NCBI GenBank assembly: GCA_013823365.1
Contig: PNMC01000001.1
Span: forward strand, 1 to 64,000
Direction: 5' to 3'
DNA length: 64,000 nt
Source: Parvibaculum sp.
Lineage (GTDB): Bacteria > Pseudomonadota > Alphaproteobacteria > Parvibaculales > Parvibaculaceae
Both the position numbers and the translations under genes were made by a program. The notes beneath the pieces are model-generated. The model was given only the letters and a program-made list of their open reading frames with translations. It was not told the origin of the DNA and ran no database searches. Positions 17,527-27,701 of the stretch are shown here, one piece after another; positions within the stretch are counted from its first letter, which is position 1, and each line of letters begins with the position of its first letter.

Positions 17527-17684
17527 GCAAAGCCTGTTCGCTTCTTGGTCATCCGGTTGAAATTTTGTGCAATGCAAACAAAATTTATCCTTTAAAATCA
17601 ATTCACTATTGCGCGCTCCCTCCAATTGAATAATCCTCAGTGTCAGGCAGGCGCGCGGGATGAACCGCGAGCCGCCACCGCACC

Positions 17685-17785
17685 GGGCCAATGGCGGCCC
17701 ATCGCGGACATACCGGGTCAATGACGGCCCGCCTCGGACAATGGCGTCTGTTTCGACGAGCGATCGTCGGCAGGCGCCTTTTTTT
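17685..17785 (+). promoter_or_regulatory. ANTAR-responsive antitermination leader of the nitrate operon
   Basis: Three hexaloop hairpins with A1/G4 loops: GGGCC-AATGGC-GGCCC (17685-17700), CGGGTC-AATGAC-GGCCCG (17714-17731), CGGAC-AATGGC-GTCTG (17735-17750); the third shares GGCGTCTG with the terminator 5' arm. Confidence 0.85.
17743..17785 (+). terminator. intrinsic terminator in nitrate operon leader
   Basis: GGCGTCTG-TTT-CGACGA-GCGA-TCGTCG-G-CAGGCGCC + TTTTTTT. Confidence 0.85.
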
Positions 17786-17828
17786 GTTTTCGCGCGGCGG
17801 GGCTGCGCAACCAAGGGGTGGCACGCGA

Positions 17829-19058
17829 ATGAACTCGAAGAGAATGAGATATCTGATCCCGTGCGCCTTGCTGGCGCTTGCCTTTCTGCCGGGCACGGCC
17901 CTCGCCGAAGAAGATTTCGGCGAGGCGCTGCTCGGGGGCAAGCCGATCGTCGATCTGCGCCTGCGCTATGAGCGTGTCGAACAGGACGGTTTTGCGAATA
18001 ACGCCCATGCCTGGACAGGCCGCGCCCGCCTCGGCTACGAGACGGGAAGCTTCCACGGCTTCTCCGCGCTCGCCGACTTCGACTTCATCGGCCATGTCGG
18101 CCCCGAAGACTACAACGACACGATCAATGGCCGCACGGCCTATCCCGTTGTGCCGGACCCCGACGCCGCAGAACTCAACCGGCTCCAGATTTCCTACGCG
18201 GGTCTCCCGGGCACCACCGTCACGCTCGGCCGCCAACGCATCGTGCTTGGCAATGCGCGCTTCGTCGGCAATGTCGGCTGGCGGCAGAATGAACAGACAT
18301 TCGATGCCCTGCGTGTCGTCAATAACAGCATCGAAGGTCTTACGCTCGGCTACGCCTATGTGAACCGCGTGAACCGCGTCTTCAGCGATCGCAGCCCCGC
18401 AGGCCGGTTCCGGGGCGACAATCATCTGATCAATGCGGATTACACCGGGCTCGCGAACCTGACCATCGGCGCATATGCCTATCTGCTCGACCTCAATGAA
18501 GCACAGGCTCTTTCCACGGCGACCTATGGCCTGCGCATCGCCGCGCCCTTCGACCTCGCGGACAAGGCAAAGCTGACACTGACAGGCGAATACGCCCGTC
18601 AATCGGACCGCGCCGGCAATCCGCTTTCGTTCGACCTCGACTATTACCTCGCCGAAGCCTCCCTCGCGCTCGCGCCTTTCGGCTTCACGGCAGGCTACGA
18701 AGTGCTCGAAGGCGACGGCACTGCCGGCTTCTCCACGCCGCTGGCGACGCTTCATGCTTTCAACGGCTGGGCCGACACCTTCCTCACAACGCCGGTGAAC
18801 GGCCTTGAGGATATTTATCTCGGCGCGTCCTGGACCGTGGGCGGCATCCCGGCCATCGAAAAGCTCGTGCTCGGCGTCACCTGGCACGACTTCTCCGCGG
18901 AGCGTGGGGGCGCGGATTTCGGCAGCGAGCTCGATCTCGTGGCGAACTTCGTCGTCACGAAGAACATCTCCGTCAATCTCAAATATGCGAGCTACGACGG
19001 CGATGGCGGCTTCGCCAGCCGCGACAAGGCCTGGGTCTCGCTCACCTACACCTACTGA
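17829..19058 (+). CDS. alginate-export-family outer membrane porin
   Basis: Signal peptide MNSKRMRYLIPCALLALAFLPGTALA; KPIVDLRLRYERVEQDGFANNAHAWTGRARLGYETGSFHGFSALADFDFIGHV...VSLTYTY. Confidence 0.82.
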   Translation: MNSKRMRYLIPCALLALAFLPGTALAEEDFGEALLGGKPIVDLRLRYERVEQDGFANNAHAWTGRARLGYETGSFHGFSALADFDFIGHVGPEDYNDTINGRTAYPVVPDPDAAELNRLQISYAGLPGTTVTLGRQRIVLGNARFVGNVGWRQNEQTFDALRVVNNSIEGLTLGYAYVNRVNRVFSDRSPAGRFRGDNHLINADYTGLANLTIGAYAYLLDLNEAQALSTATYGLRIAAPFDLADKAKLTLTGEYARQSDRAGNPLSFDLDYYLAEASLALAPFGFTAGYEVLEGDGTAGFSTPLATLHAFNGWADTFLTTPVNGLEDIYLGASWTVGGIPAIEKLVLGVTWHDFSAERGGADFGSELDLVANFVVTKNISVNLKYASYDGDGGFASRDKAWVSLTYTY

Positions 19059-19093
19059 AACCGGATCAACGGATTTTCCGCAAGGAGCACGCC

Positions 19094-20512
19094 ATGACGA
19101 AGGACAAGACGCCACTGGACGGAAAAGCGGTCGACCGCCGCAGCGTCCTCAAGACGGGCGGGAAACTGCTCGGCGCCGCCGCCCTGTTCAAGGCCGCCGG
19201 CGCGGTCGTACCCGGCGGCGCTTGGGCCGCGGGCGGTGAGGGGCTGGAGAAGACCGATCTCACCCTCGGCATCATTCCGCTCACCGATTGTGCGCCGCTC
19301 GTCGTCGCGCATGAAAAAGGCTACTTCGCGAAGCATGGCATCAAGAGCCAGATTTCCAAGGAAGCATCCTGGGCGAATATCCGCGACAAGGTGTCGATCG
19401 GCGCGCTCGATGCAGCCCATATGCTCGCCGGCATGCCGATTGCCGCCTCGCTCGGCATCGGTGCCATCAGAAAACCTACCATCACGTCCTATTCGATGGA
19501 CCTGAATGGCAATGCGATCACGGTCTCGAACGAGCTTTACGACCGCATGATCGAGGCCGATCCCGAGGCGATGGCAGAGCGTCCGATTTCGGCCCGCGCA
19601 CTGAAAAAGGTGATCGACGCCGGCAAGGCCGTGGGCGAGGCGCCCATGACCTTCGCTGTCGTGTTCCCTGTCTCGACCCACAATTACGAGCTGCGCTACT
19701 GGATGGCCGATGCCGGCATCGACCCGGACAACGACATCCGCCTCATCGTCATTCCGCCGCCCCAGATGGTCGCCAATCTTCAGGCGAAGAACATCGTCGG
19801 CTATTGCGTCGGCGAGCCCTGGAACGAGCGTGCTGTCATCGCCGGTATCGGCAAGGTGCTGATCACGAACTACGAAATCTGGAACAACAACCCGGAGAAA
19901 GTGGTCGGCGTCAATCTCGACTGGGCCGAGAAAAATCCGAACACCCATATGGCGATGATCCGCGCATTGGTCGAGGCGGCGCAATGGATGGACAAGCCGG
20001 AGAACCGCCTTGAGGTCGTCGAGATCATCTCGCAGAGATCCTATGTGAATGCGCCGGTCGACGTCGTGAAAATGTCGATGACTGGCACCTTCCGCTATTC
20101 GATGGACGAAGAGCCGCGCCCTCTCCCCGATTTCAATGTCTTCTATCGCTACGGCGCCACCTTCCCCTGGAAGAGTCATGCCGCCTGGTTCATCTCGCAG
20201 ATGATCTGTTGGGGACAGATCGACAAGCCGGTCGACGTACTGAAAACGGCAGGCGAGGTCTACCGCCCGGACATCTACCGCGACGCCGTGAAGGGCATGG
20301 GCATTCCCGTTCCCTCGGTCGACTGGAAGACGGAGGGCACAAACGACGGTCCCTGGATGCTGACAGACGCCACCGCGCCGCTGGAAATGGGCCCCGATCG
20401 CTTCTTCAACGGCGATGTCTTCGACCCGGCTGAAGTTCTTTCCTACATCGACGGTTTCAAGGTGAAGAACCTTGCCCTGTCGATGGAAGAACTTTCCAAG
20501 CTCAACACATGA
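19094..20512 (+). CDS. nrtA: nitrate ABC transporter substrate-binding protein, Tat-type signal
   Basis: VDRRSVLKTGGKLLGAAALF Tat motif; LTLGIIPLTDCAPLVVAHEKGYFAKHGI...NYELRYWMADAGIDPDNDIRLIVIPPPQMVANL. Confidence 0.92.
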   Translation: MTKDKTPLDGKAVDRRSVLKTGGKLLGAAALFKAAGAVVPGGAWAAGGEGLEKTDLTLGIIPLTDCAPLVVAHEKGYFAKHGIKSQISKEASWANIRDKVSIGALDAAHMLAGMPIAASLGIGAIRKPTITSYSMDLNGNAITVSNELYDRMIEADPEAMAERPISARALKKVIDAGKAVGEAPMTFAVVFPVSTHNYELRYWMADAGIDPDNDIRLIVIPPPQMVANLQAKNIVGYCVGEPWNERAVIAGIGKVLITNYEIWNNNPEKVVGVNLDWAEKNPNTHMAMIRALVEAAQWMDKPENRLEVVEIISQRSYVNAPVDVVKMSMTGTFRYSMDEEPRPLPDFNVFYRYGATFPWKSHAAWFISQMICWGQIDKPVDVLKTAGEVYRPDIYRDAVKGMGIPVPSVDWKTEGTNDGPWMLTDATAPLEMGPDRFFNGDVFDPAEVLSYIDGFKVKNLALSMEELSKLNT

Positions 20513-21423
20513 CGGGGGCTGCGATGAAAACCGCCGCGCTGAGCATTGTTGCAAAGGAGGAACCGCAGGAAGTGGGTGCTGCCCCGGCGGTGCCCGCCGC
20601 CCGCATCGAAGAGGTAAGCCGCATGGACACTCGCAGCACGCGGATCGAGGCGTTTCTTCGCCCTGTGATCCTGCCGGCCATCACCTTCGGCGTGATTCTC
20701 ATGGTCTGGACGGTGGCGCAGGCAGCTTTCCTGCCCACCTTCCCGAGCGTGCCCGAAGTCTGGGCGAAGGCGGTCGAGACTTTCGCGAGCCCCTTTTATG
20801 TAGGCGGTCCGAACGATATGGGCATCGCCTGGCAGGTGATGTATTCGCTCGCCCGCGTTCTCTCGGGTTTCTTCCTCGCGCTCGCTGTCGGCATTCCGGT
20901 CGGATTCCTCATCGGCTCGAACAAGACGTTCGAGCAGGCCTGGATGCCGCTCATCGCCATCCTGCGCCCGGTGAGCCCGCTTGCCTGGTTGCCGATCGGC
21001 CTGCTGATTTTCCGTGCGGTCGATCCCTCGGCGATCTTCGTCATCTTCATCACCAGCATCTGGCCCGTCATTCTGAACACGGCCGCCGGCGTGAAGGCGA
21101 TCCCCCAGGACTATCTGAATGTCGCCCGCGTGCTGAATTTCAACCGTCGCGAAATGGTGACGAAAATCTATGTGCCTGCCACGTTGCCCTACATGCTCAC
21201 CGGCATGCAGCTCTCTCTCGGCACGGCATGGATGGTGATCGTCGCCGCCGAAATGCTCACCGGCGGCATCGGTATCGGCTTCTACATCTGGGACGAATGG
21301 AACAACCTTTCCGTCCCTTCGATCATCGTCGCCATCGTCGTCATCGGCTGCGTCGGCATCCTGCTCGAAGCGAGCATGAATCTCATCCGCCGTCGCTACG
21401 ACTATTCGGGAAAGAAGGAGTAG
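20509..21423 (+). CDS. nrtB: nitrate ABC transporter permease
   Basis: NrtB/SsuC-type permease: PVSPLAWLPIGLLIFRAVDPSAIFVIFITSIWPVILNTAAGVKAIPQDYLNVARVLNFN. Confidence 0.92.
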   Translation: MTGAAMKTAALSIVAKEEPQEVGAAPAVPAARIEEVSRMDTRSTRIEAFLRPVILPAITFGVILMVWTVAQAAFLPTFPSVPEVWAKAVETFASPFYVGGPNDMGIAWQVMYSLARVLSGFFLALAVGIPVGFLIGSNKTFEQAWMPLIAILRPVSPLAWLPIGLLIFRAVDPSAIFVIFITSIWPVILNTAAGVKAIPQDYLNVARVLNFNRREMVTKIYVPATLPYMLTGMQLSLGTAWMVIVAAEMLTGGIGIGFYIWDEWNNLSVPSIIVAIVVIGCVGILLEASMNLIRRRYDYSGKKE

Positions 21424-21427
21424 ACCG

Positions 21428-22225
21428 ATGGAACGCAACGCAATCCTGCAGATCAGCAAGATCGGCAAAACCTTCGATACGCGCTCCGGCTCCTTCGAGG
21501 CGCTGCGCGATGTCGATCTCTCCATCGCCGAAGGCGAGTTCGTCTCGATCATCGGCCATTCCGGCTGTGGCAAATCCACCTTGCTCAATCTCGTGGCCGG
21601 CCTCGAAGCCCCCACGCTTGGCGGCATCTTCCTCCAGGGTGCGCTGGTGGACGGGCCGGGGCCGGAGCGCGCGGTCGTCTTCCAGAACCACTCGCTTCTC
21701 CCCTGGCTCACCGTCTATGGCAATGTCCGCCTCGCCGTGGACAAGGTCTTCGGCAATCGCAAGTCGGCAGTGGAGCGCGATGAATGGACGCACGAGATGC
21801 TCGCCCTGGTCAACATGTCCCACGCCGCCGAAAAGCGCCCGTCTGAAATTTCCGGCGGCATGAAGCAGCGTGTCGGCATCGCCCGCGCGCTCGCCATGGA
21901 GCCGAAAGTCCTTTTGCTGGACGAACCCTTCGGCGCGCTCGACGCGCTCACCCGCGCCCAGCTTCAGGACAGTGTCATGGACATCCACGCGCGGCTCGGC
22001 AACACCGTTGTGATGATCACGCATGATGTCGATGAGGCTGTGCTCCTCTCCGACCGTATCGTGATGATGAACAACGGCCCCGCCGCCTGCATTGGCGAAA
22101 TCCACGAGGTCAATCTCCCGCGCCCGCGCCGCCGCCTCGAATTGTCGGAAAACGCGGCCTATATCGCGGCCCGCACGGCGGTCATGCGCTTTCTTACGCG
22201 CCACCGGATTGAAAAGGCGGCCTGA
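21428..22225 (+). CDS. nitrate ABC transporter ATP-binding protein
   Basis: Walker A GHSGCGKSTLLNLVAGLE; ISGGMKQRVGIARALAMEPKVLLLDEPFGALDALTRAQLQD. Confidence 0.92.
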   Translation: MERNAILQISKIGKTFDTRSGSFEALRDVDLSIAEGEFVSIIGHSGCGKSTLLNLVAGLEAPTLGGIFLQGALVDGPGPERAVVFQNHSLLPWLTVYGNVRLAVDKVFGNRKSAVERDEWTHEMLALVNMSHAAEKRPSEISGGMKQRVGIARALAMEPKVLLLDEPFGALDALTRAQLQDSVMDIHARLGNTVVMITHDVDEAVLLSDRIVMMNNGPAACIGEIHEVNLPRPRRRLELSENAAYIAARTAVMRFLTRHRIEKAA

Positions 22226-22227
22226 TC

Positions 22228-24684
22228 ATGACCGGGAAGCAGAAACTCATCGTGATCGGCAATGGCATGGCGGGCTGCCGCGCCGTCGAGGAATTGCTCG
22301 CGCGGACCCCCGGCCTTTATGACATAGAGATCTACGGCGCCGAGCCGGAAGTGAACTACAACCGCATCATGCTCTCACCCGTCCTTGCCGGAGAGACGAG
22401 CTTCGATGAAATCGTCATCAATGGGTACGACTGGTACGAGGAAAACGGCATCACCCTCCGAAGTGGCGAGGAAGTCGTCGGCATAGACCGCGCCGCGCGC
22501 ATGATCGCCACGGGCAAGGGGCGCCGCGTATCCTATGACAGATTGCTGATCGCGACAGGCTCTCTTCCCTTCATTCTCCCTGTGCCCGGCGCCACGCTTG
22601 ACGGCGTCATCGCCTTCCGTGACATCGCCGATGTCCGCCGCATGATCGAAACGTCGAAATCCGGCGGCCGTGCCGTGGTGATCGGCGGCGGTCTTCTCGG
22701 CCTCGAAGCGGCAAACGGTCTGCGCACCCTTGGTATGGATGTCACCGTCATCCATCTCGTCGATACGCTGATGGAGCGCCAGCTCGATGAGGCGGCAGGC
22801 TTCCTTCTCCGCCGCGAACTCGAGTCGCGCGGCATCGAGGTGATAACGGGTGCCTCGACGGAAGAAATCCTTGGTACCGAGCGCGTCGAGGCCGTCCGCC
22901 TCAAGGATGGCCGTGTCATCGCCACCGATCTCGTGGTGATGGCGGCGGGCATTCGGCCCAATGTCGCGCTCGCCCGCGATGCCGGCCTCGCCTGTAATCG
23001 CGGCATCGTCGTCGACGATCACATGCGCACCTCGGACCCGTCGATCCTTGCTGTCGGCGAATGCGTCGAGCATGCCGGTCAGGTCTATGGCCTTGTCGCG
23101 CCGATCTGGGAAATGTGCCGCGCTGTGGGCGACACGCTGGCCGAAAGGCAAGGCGAGGGCTATCGCGGTTCCGTCGTCAGCACCAAGCTCAAGGTCACGG
23201 GCGTCAATGTTTTCTCCGCCGGCGATTTCGCAACTGGCGATGACCGCGAGGACATCGTCTTCCGCGATGCCGCGCGCGGCGTATACAAGCGTCTCATCGT
23301 TGCGGGCGATCGCCTGATCGGTGCCGTTCTCTACGGCGATACGGAAGATGGCAGCTGGTACTTCAATCTGTTGCGCGAGGGCGGCAGCATCGCCGATGCC
23401 CGCGAGACTTTGATCTTCGGCCCAGCCTTCGCAGGCGGAGCCGCCGCAGACCCTAATGCCGCCGTTGCCGCGCTGCCCGACACCAGCGAAATCTGTGGCT
23501 GCAACGGCGTCTGCAAGGGCACGATCGTGAGTGCGATCGCCGATAAGAACCTCACCACGCTCGATGGCGTGCGCGCGCACACCAAGGCATCGGCCTCCTG
23601 CGGCTCCTGCACCGGTCTTGTCGAGCGCCTGCTCGTTCTCACCCTGGGCGACGGCTACAACCCCGCCGCCGTTACCCCCGTCTGCGGTTGCACCGATCTG
23701 GGGCACGATGAAGTCCGCCGCCTCATCAAGGCGAAGGAGCTGAAGTCCATTCAGGCCGTGATGCAGGAGCTCGAATGGAAAACCTCTTGCGGCTGCGCGA
23801 AATGCCGCCCGGCGCTCAACTATTATCTCGTCTGCGATTGGCCGGATGAATATGCCGACGACTATCAGTCCCGCTTCGTCAATGAGCGCGTCCACGCCAA
23901 TATCCAGAAAGACGGCACCTATTCGGTGGTACCGCGCATGTGGGGCGGCATGACCAGCGCCTCGGAACTGCGCGCCATCGCCGATGTGGTGGACAAATTC
24001 GGCATTCCCGCCGTGAAGGTCACCGGCGGCCAGCGGATCGACATGCTCGGCATCCGCAAGGAAGACTTGCCCGCCGTCTGGGCCGATCTCGGTCAGGCGG
24101 GTTTCGTCTCCGGACACGCTTATGCGAAGGGCCTCCGCACGGTGAAAACCTGCGTCGGTTCGGACTGGTGCCGCTTCGGCACGCAGGATTCGACCGGCTT
24201 CGGCATCCGCCTCGAAAAATTCATGTGGGGCTCGTGGACGCCCGCCAAGGTGAAACTCGCCGTCTCCGGCTGTCCGCGAAACTGCGCCGAAGCCACGTGC
24301 AAGGACGTCGGCGTCATCTGCGTCGACTCCGGCTACGAGATTCACTTCGCAGGCGCCGCCGGCCTCGACATCAAGGGAACGGAAAAGCTCGGCCTCGTGC
24401 ACACGGAGGATGAAGCGCTCGAACATATCGTCGCTCTCGTCCAGATGTACCGCGAGCAGGCGCGCTATCTCGAACGCATCTATAAATGGGCGAAGCGCGT
24501 CGGCTACGACGAAATCCGCCGCCAGATCATGGACGATGCGGAGCGCCGCAGATCGCTCTTTGCGCGCTTCGTCTTTTCCCAGAAATTCGCGCAGGTCGAT
24601 CCCTGGTCGGAGCGCGTCTCCGGCAAGGACAAGCATGAGTTCAGGCCGCTCGCAGAGATCGGCGTGTCGCAGGCGGCGGAGTAG
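22228..24684 (+). CDS. nirB: assimilatory nitrite reductase [NAD(P)H] large subunit
   Basis: LIVIGNGMAGCRAVEELLART...; BFD-like CGCNGVCKGTIV; siroheme/4Fe4S CVGSDWCRFGTQDS and SGCPRNCAEATCKDVG. Confidence 0.95.
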   Translation: MTGKQKLIVIGNGMAGCRAVEELLARTPGLYDIEIYGAEPEVNYNRIMLSPVLAGETSFDEIVINGYDWYEENGITLRSGEEVVGIDRAARMIATGKGRRVSYDRLLIATGSLPFILPVPGATLDGVIAFRDIADVRRMIETSKSGGRAVVIGGGLLGLEAANGLRTLGMDVTVIHLVDTLMERQLDEAAGFLLRRELESRGIEVITGASTEEILGTERVEAVRLKDGRVIATDLVVMAAGIRPNVALARDAGLACNRGIVVDDHMRTSDPSILAVGECVEHAGQVYGLVAPIWEMCRAVGDTLAERQGEGYRGSVVSTKLKVTGVNVFSAGDFATGDDREDIVFRDAARGVYKRLIVAGDRLIGAVLYGDTEDGSWYFNLLREGGSIADARETLIFGPAFAGGAAADPNAAVAALPDTSEICGCNGVCKGTIVSAIADKNLTTLDGVRAHTKASASCGSCTGLVERLLVLTLGDGYNPAAVTPVCGCTDLGHDEVRRLIKAKELKSIQAVMQELEWKTSCGCAKCRPALNYYLVCDWPDEYADDYQSRFVNERVHANIQKDGTYSVVPRMWGGMTSASELRAIADVVDKFGIPAVKVTGGQRIDMLGIRKEDLPAVWADLGQAGFVSGHAYAKGLRTVKTCVGSDWCRFGTQDSTGFGIRLEKFMWGSWTPAKVKLAVSGCPRNCAEATCKDVGVICVDSGYEIHFAGAAGLDIKGTEKLGLVHTEDEALEHIVALVQMYREQARYLERIYKWAKRVGYDEIRRQIMDDAERRRSLFARFVFSQKFAQVDPWSERVSGKDKHEFRPLAEIGVSQAAE

Positions 24685-24688
24685 GGCG

Positions 24689-25024
24689 ATGGAAAACTGG
24701 GTCGAGATCGGAAACCTGTCGGACATTCCACTGCGCGGCGCGCGCTGCGTGAAAACGCCGCTCGGCCGCATCGCGGTCTTCCGCACGGCGGCAGACGAGG
24801 TCTATGCCATCGAGGACCGCTGCCCCCATAAGGGCGGCCCCTTGAGCCAGGGCATCGTCCACGGCGCCGCCGTCACTTGCCCCTTGCATAATTGGGTGTT
24901 GTCGCTCGAAACGGGCAGGGCCCTCGGCGCGGATGAAGGCGCGGTGCGCACCTTCGTGCTGAAATGTGAAGGCGGAAAACTTTTCCTCGACATGGCGTCC
25001 GCGGCCGCCCTCGCCGCCGATTGA
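24689..25024 (+). CDS. nirD: nitrite reductase small subunit (Rieske-type)
   Basis: ENWVEIGNLSDIPLRGARCVKTPLGRIAVFRTAADEVYAIEDRCPHKGGPLSQGIVHGAAVTCPLHNWVLSLETG. Confidence 0.93.
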   Translation: MENWVEIGNLSDIPLRGARCVKTPLGRIAVFRTAADEVYAIEDRCPHKGGPLSQGIVHGAAVTCPLHNWVLSLETGRALGADEGAVRTFVLKCEGGKLFLDMASAAALAAD

Positions 25025-25043
25025 GGGGCCCGCCGGCAAAAGA

Positions 25044-27701
25044 ATGAACATGACGCAGGCACCGCTCACGAAAACCACCTGCCCCTATTGCGGCGTCGGC
25101 TGCGGCGTCGCGGTGCCCTCCGGTGCTGAGCGGAATACACCGGTCGCCGGCGATGCATCCCATCCGGTCAACAAGGGCCGTCTCTGTTCCAAGGGCTCGC
25201 TTCTCGGCGAGACGACCGGCCTCGAAAATCGCTTGCTCCATCCGATGAGGAATGGCGCCCGCATCGGCTGGGACGAGGCGCTCGATGAAGTTGCAACGAA
25301 ATTTTCCTCCATCATCGCCGAGCATGGGCCGGATGCTGTCGCCTTCTATGTCTCCGGCCAGTTGCTGACGGAAGATTATTATGTCGCGAACAAGCTGATG
25401 AAGGGCTTTATCGGCAGCGGCAATATCGACACGAACTCCCGCCTTTGCATGTCGTCTGCCGTCGCCGCGCACAAGCGCGCCTTCGGCGAGGATGTCGTGC
25501 CCGGCTGCTACGAGGATTTCGAGGAAGCAGATCTCGTCATTCTCGTCGGCTCCAACACCGCCTGGTGCCATCCGATCCTCTATCAGCGCCTCCTCGCCGC
25601 GCGCGAGCGCCGCGGCACGCGCATTATCGTCATAGACCCGCGCCGCACGGCCACCTGCGATGAAGCTGATCTCCACCTCGCGATTGCGCCGGGCGCTGAT
25701 CTCGCGCTGTTCAACGCGCTCTTCTGCGAGCTTGCCGCGTGCGGCGCATCCGATCCCGCTTTCATCACCGCGCATACCGAGGGTCTCGATGAGGCGCTTG
25801 ATGCCGCGCTTCTTGCACATCCCTCGCTCGCCGCCACGGCGGAGGCATGCGGCCTCGATCCCGACACGCTGGAAACCTTCATCCGCTGGTTTGCGGAAAC
25901 GGAGCGCGTGGTCACCGCCTTTTCGCAAGGCATCAACCAGTCGCAAAGCGGCGTCGATCAGGCCAACGCCATAATCAATTGCCACCTTCTGACGGGCCGC
26001 ATCGGACGGCCGGGTATGGGTCCATTCTCATTGACCGGCCAGCCCAATGCGATGGGCGGGCGCGAAGTCGGCGGCCTCGCAAACCAGCTTGCCGCCCATC
26101 TCGATTTCTCGGAAAGCGCCTGCGGTCTCCTCGCGCGCTTCTGGGAGAGCGACCGCATCGCTTCGTCGCCGGGTCTCAAGGCCGTCGACCTTTTCGATGC
26201 CGTCGCGGATGGCCGCATCAAGGCGCTCTGGATCATGGCGACCAACCCGGTGGTCAGTCTCCCCGATGCAGATGCGGTGAGGAAGGCGCTTCTGGATTGC
26301 GAATTCGTCGTCCTCTCCGATTGCATCGCTGGCACGGACACCGCCGCCTGCGCCGATCTTCTCCTTCCAGCCGTAGCCTGGGGCGAAAAGGATGGTACGG
26401 TCACAAATTCCGAGCGACGCATTTCCCGCCAGCGCGCCTTCATGCTGCCGGCAGGCGAGGCGCGGCCCGACTGGTGGATCATCAGCGAGGTCGCCCGCCG
26501 CATGGGCTTCGCGGATGCCTTCGCCTATGGAAGCTCAGCCGACATCTTCCGCGAACATGCCCGCCTCTCCGGCTTTGAAAATGAGGGCAGCCGCATCTTC
26601 GACATTTCGGCGCTGTCGGAAATAACCGACGCGGATTATGACGCACTCTCCTCCTTGCAATGGCCGCTGCGCGAAGGTGGTGGCACCGCGCGCCTCTTTG
26701 CCGACGGCGGTTTCCCCACACCGTCTGGTCGCGCGCGTTTTACCGCCGTTTCGCCCGTGCCCCGCGCCGCGTCTGCCCGCTTCCCCTTCACCTTAAACAG
26801 CGGCCGCCTGCGCGATCAGTGGCACACCATGACGCGCACCGGCCTTTCGCCGACGCTCGGCTCCAACGCGCAGGAACCCGAAGCAGAGATCAACGATCTC
26901 GATGCCCGCGACGTCGGCATCGAGGATGGCGGCCTCGTGCGTATCGTTACGGAATATGGCGCGGCCATCTTCCGTGCGCGCGTCACGGCGGCGCAGCGAC
27001 GGGGCTCGCTTTTTGTACCCATCCACTGGTCGTCTGAAAACAGCGCCGGCAGCGGTGCTGGCCGCCTCGCCCATCGAGCGCGCGATCCGCTCTCCGGCCA
27101 GCCCGCCTTCAAGCACACGCCCGCCCGCGCCGAAGCTGTCGCGCCCCTCTGGCGCGCCTTCTTTCTCACGCGAACGGAGATTGCAAAGCCGCAATATGGC
27201 TATTTCGCGCGCCGCCGCGTCGAAGGCGGCTTCCTTTACGAACTCGCCGGAATTGGTCCCGGAGACGGTCCGCCTGATGTCGAAAACCTCGCGCCCGCGC
27301 ATGGCGCCGTCGAGTACGTCGAAATGCGCGACAAACATGCAGGCGCGCTTCGTCAGGCCGCTCTTCTCGGTGGCCGCCTGGAGAAATGTCTGATCCTGAC
27401 GCGGCAGGGCGCGCTACCGCCGCGCGACTGGCTCATCGGCCTCCTCGCCTCGGAAAGTTTGAGCGAAGAGGATCGCCGCACATTGCTCTCCGGCCGCGGT
27501 GCAGGCGCATCGGGCGGCGAAGGCCGCATCGTCTGCGCCTGCATGGGCGTGCGCGCAGGCGCGATCCATGCCGCCATTGCGAGCGGCGCGGCAGATGTCG
27601 CCGCTATCGGCGAATGCACGGGCGCCGGTACGAATTGCGGTTCCTGCCGCCCGGAAATCCGTCTTCTCATCGCGCAACATCGAAAGGACGAAGCCGCATG
27701 A
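25044..27701 (+). CDS. nasA: assimilatory nitrate reductase catalytic subunit with C-terminal BFD-type [2Fe-2S] domain
   Basis: TTCPYCGVGCGVAVPSG...KGRLCSKGSLLGETTGLENRLLHPM...INQSQSGVDQANAIINCHLLTGRIGRPGMGPFSLTGQPNAMGGREVGGLANQL; C-term CACMGVRAGAIHAAI..CTGAGTNCGSCRPE. Confidence 0.95.
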   Translation: MNMTQAPLTKTTCPYCGVGCGVAVPSGAERNTPVAGDASHPVNKGRLCSKGSLLGETTGLENRLLHPMRNGARIGWDEALDEVATKFSSIIAEHGPDAVAFYVSGQLLTEDYYVANKLMKGFIGSGNIDTNSRLCMSSAVAAHKRAFGEDVVPGCYEDFEEADLVILVGSNTAWCHPILYQRLLAARERRGTRIIVIDPRRTATCDEADLHLAIAPGADLALFNALFCELAACGASDPAFITAHTEGLDEALDAALLAHPSLAATAEACGLDPDTLETFIRWFAETERVVTAFSQGINQSQSGVDQANAIINCHLLTGRIGRPGMGPFSLTGQPNAMGGREVGGLANQLAAHLDFSESACGLLARFWESDRIASSPGLKAVDLFDAVADGRIKALWIMATNPVVSLPDADAVRKALLDCEFVVLSDCIAGTDTAACADLLLPAVAWGEKDGTVTNSERRISRQRAFMLPAGEARPDWWIISEVARRMGFADAFAYGSSADIFREHARLSGFENEGSRIFDISALSEITDADYDALSSLQWPLREGGGTARLFADGGFPTPSGRARFTAVSPVPRAASARFPFTLNSGRLRDQWHTMTRTGLSPTLGSNAQEPEAEINDLDARDVGIEDGGLVRIVTEYGAAIFRARVTAAQRRGSLFVPIHWSSENSAGSGAGRLAHRARDPLSGQPAFKHTPARAEAVAPLWRAFFLTRTEIAKPQYGYFARRRVEGGFLYELAGIGPGDGPPDVENLAPAHGAVEYVEMRDKHAGALRQAALLGGRLEKCLILTRQGALPPRDWLIGLLASESLSEEDRRTLLSGRGAGASGGEGRIVCACMGVRAGAIHAAIASGAADVAAIGECTGAGTNCGSCRPEIRLLIAQHRKDEAA

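Noticed and set aside
22375-24786. 803-aa minus-strand ORF
   Set aside because: Antisense shadow of nirB; no recognisable family motif.
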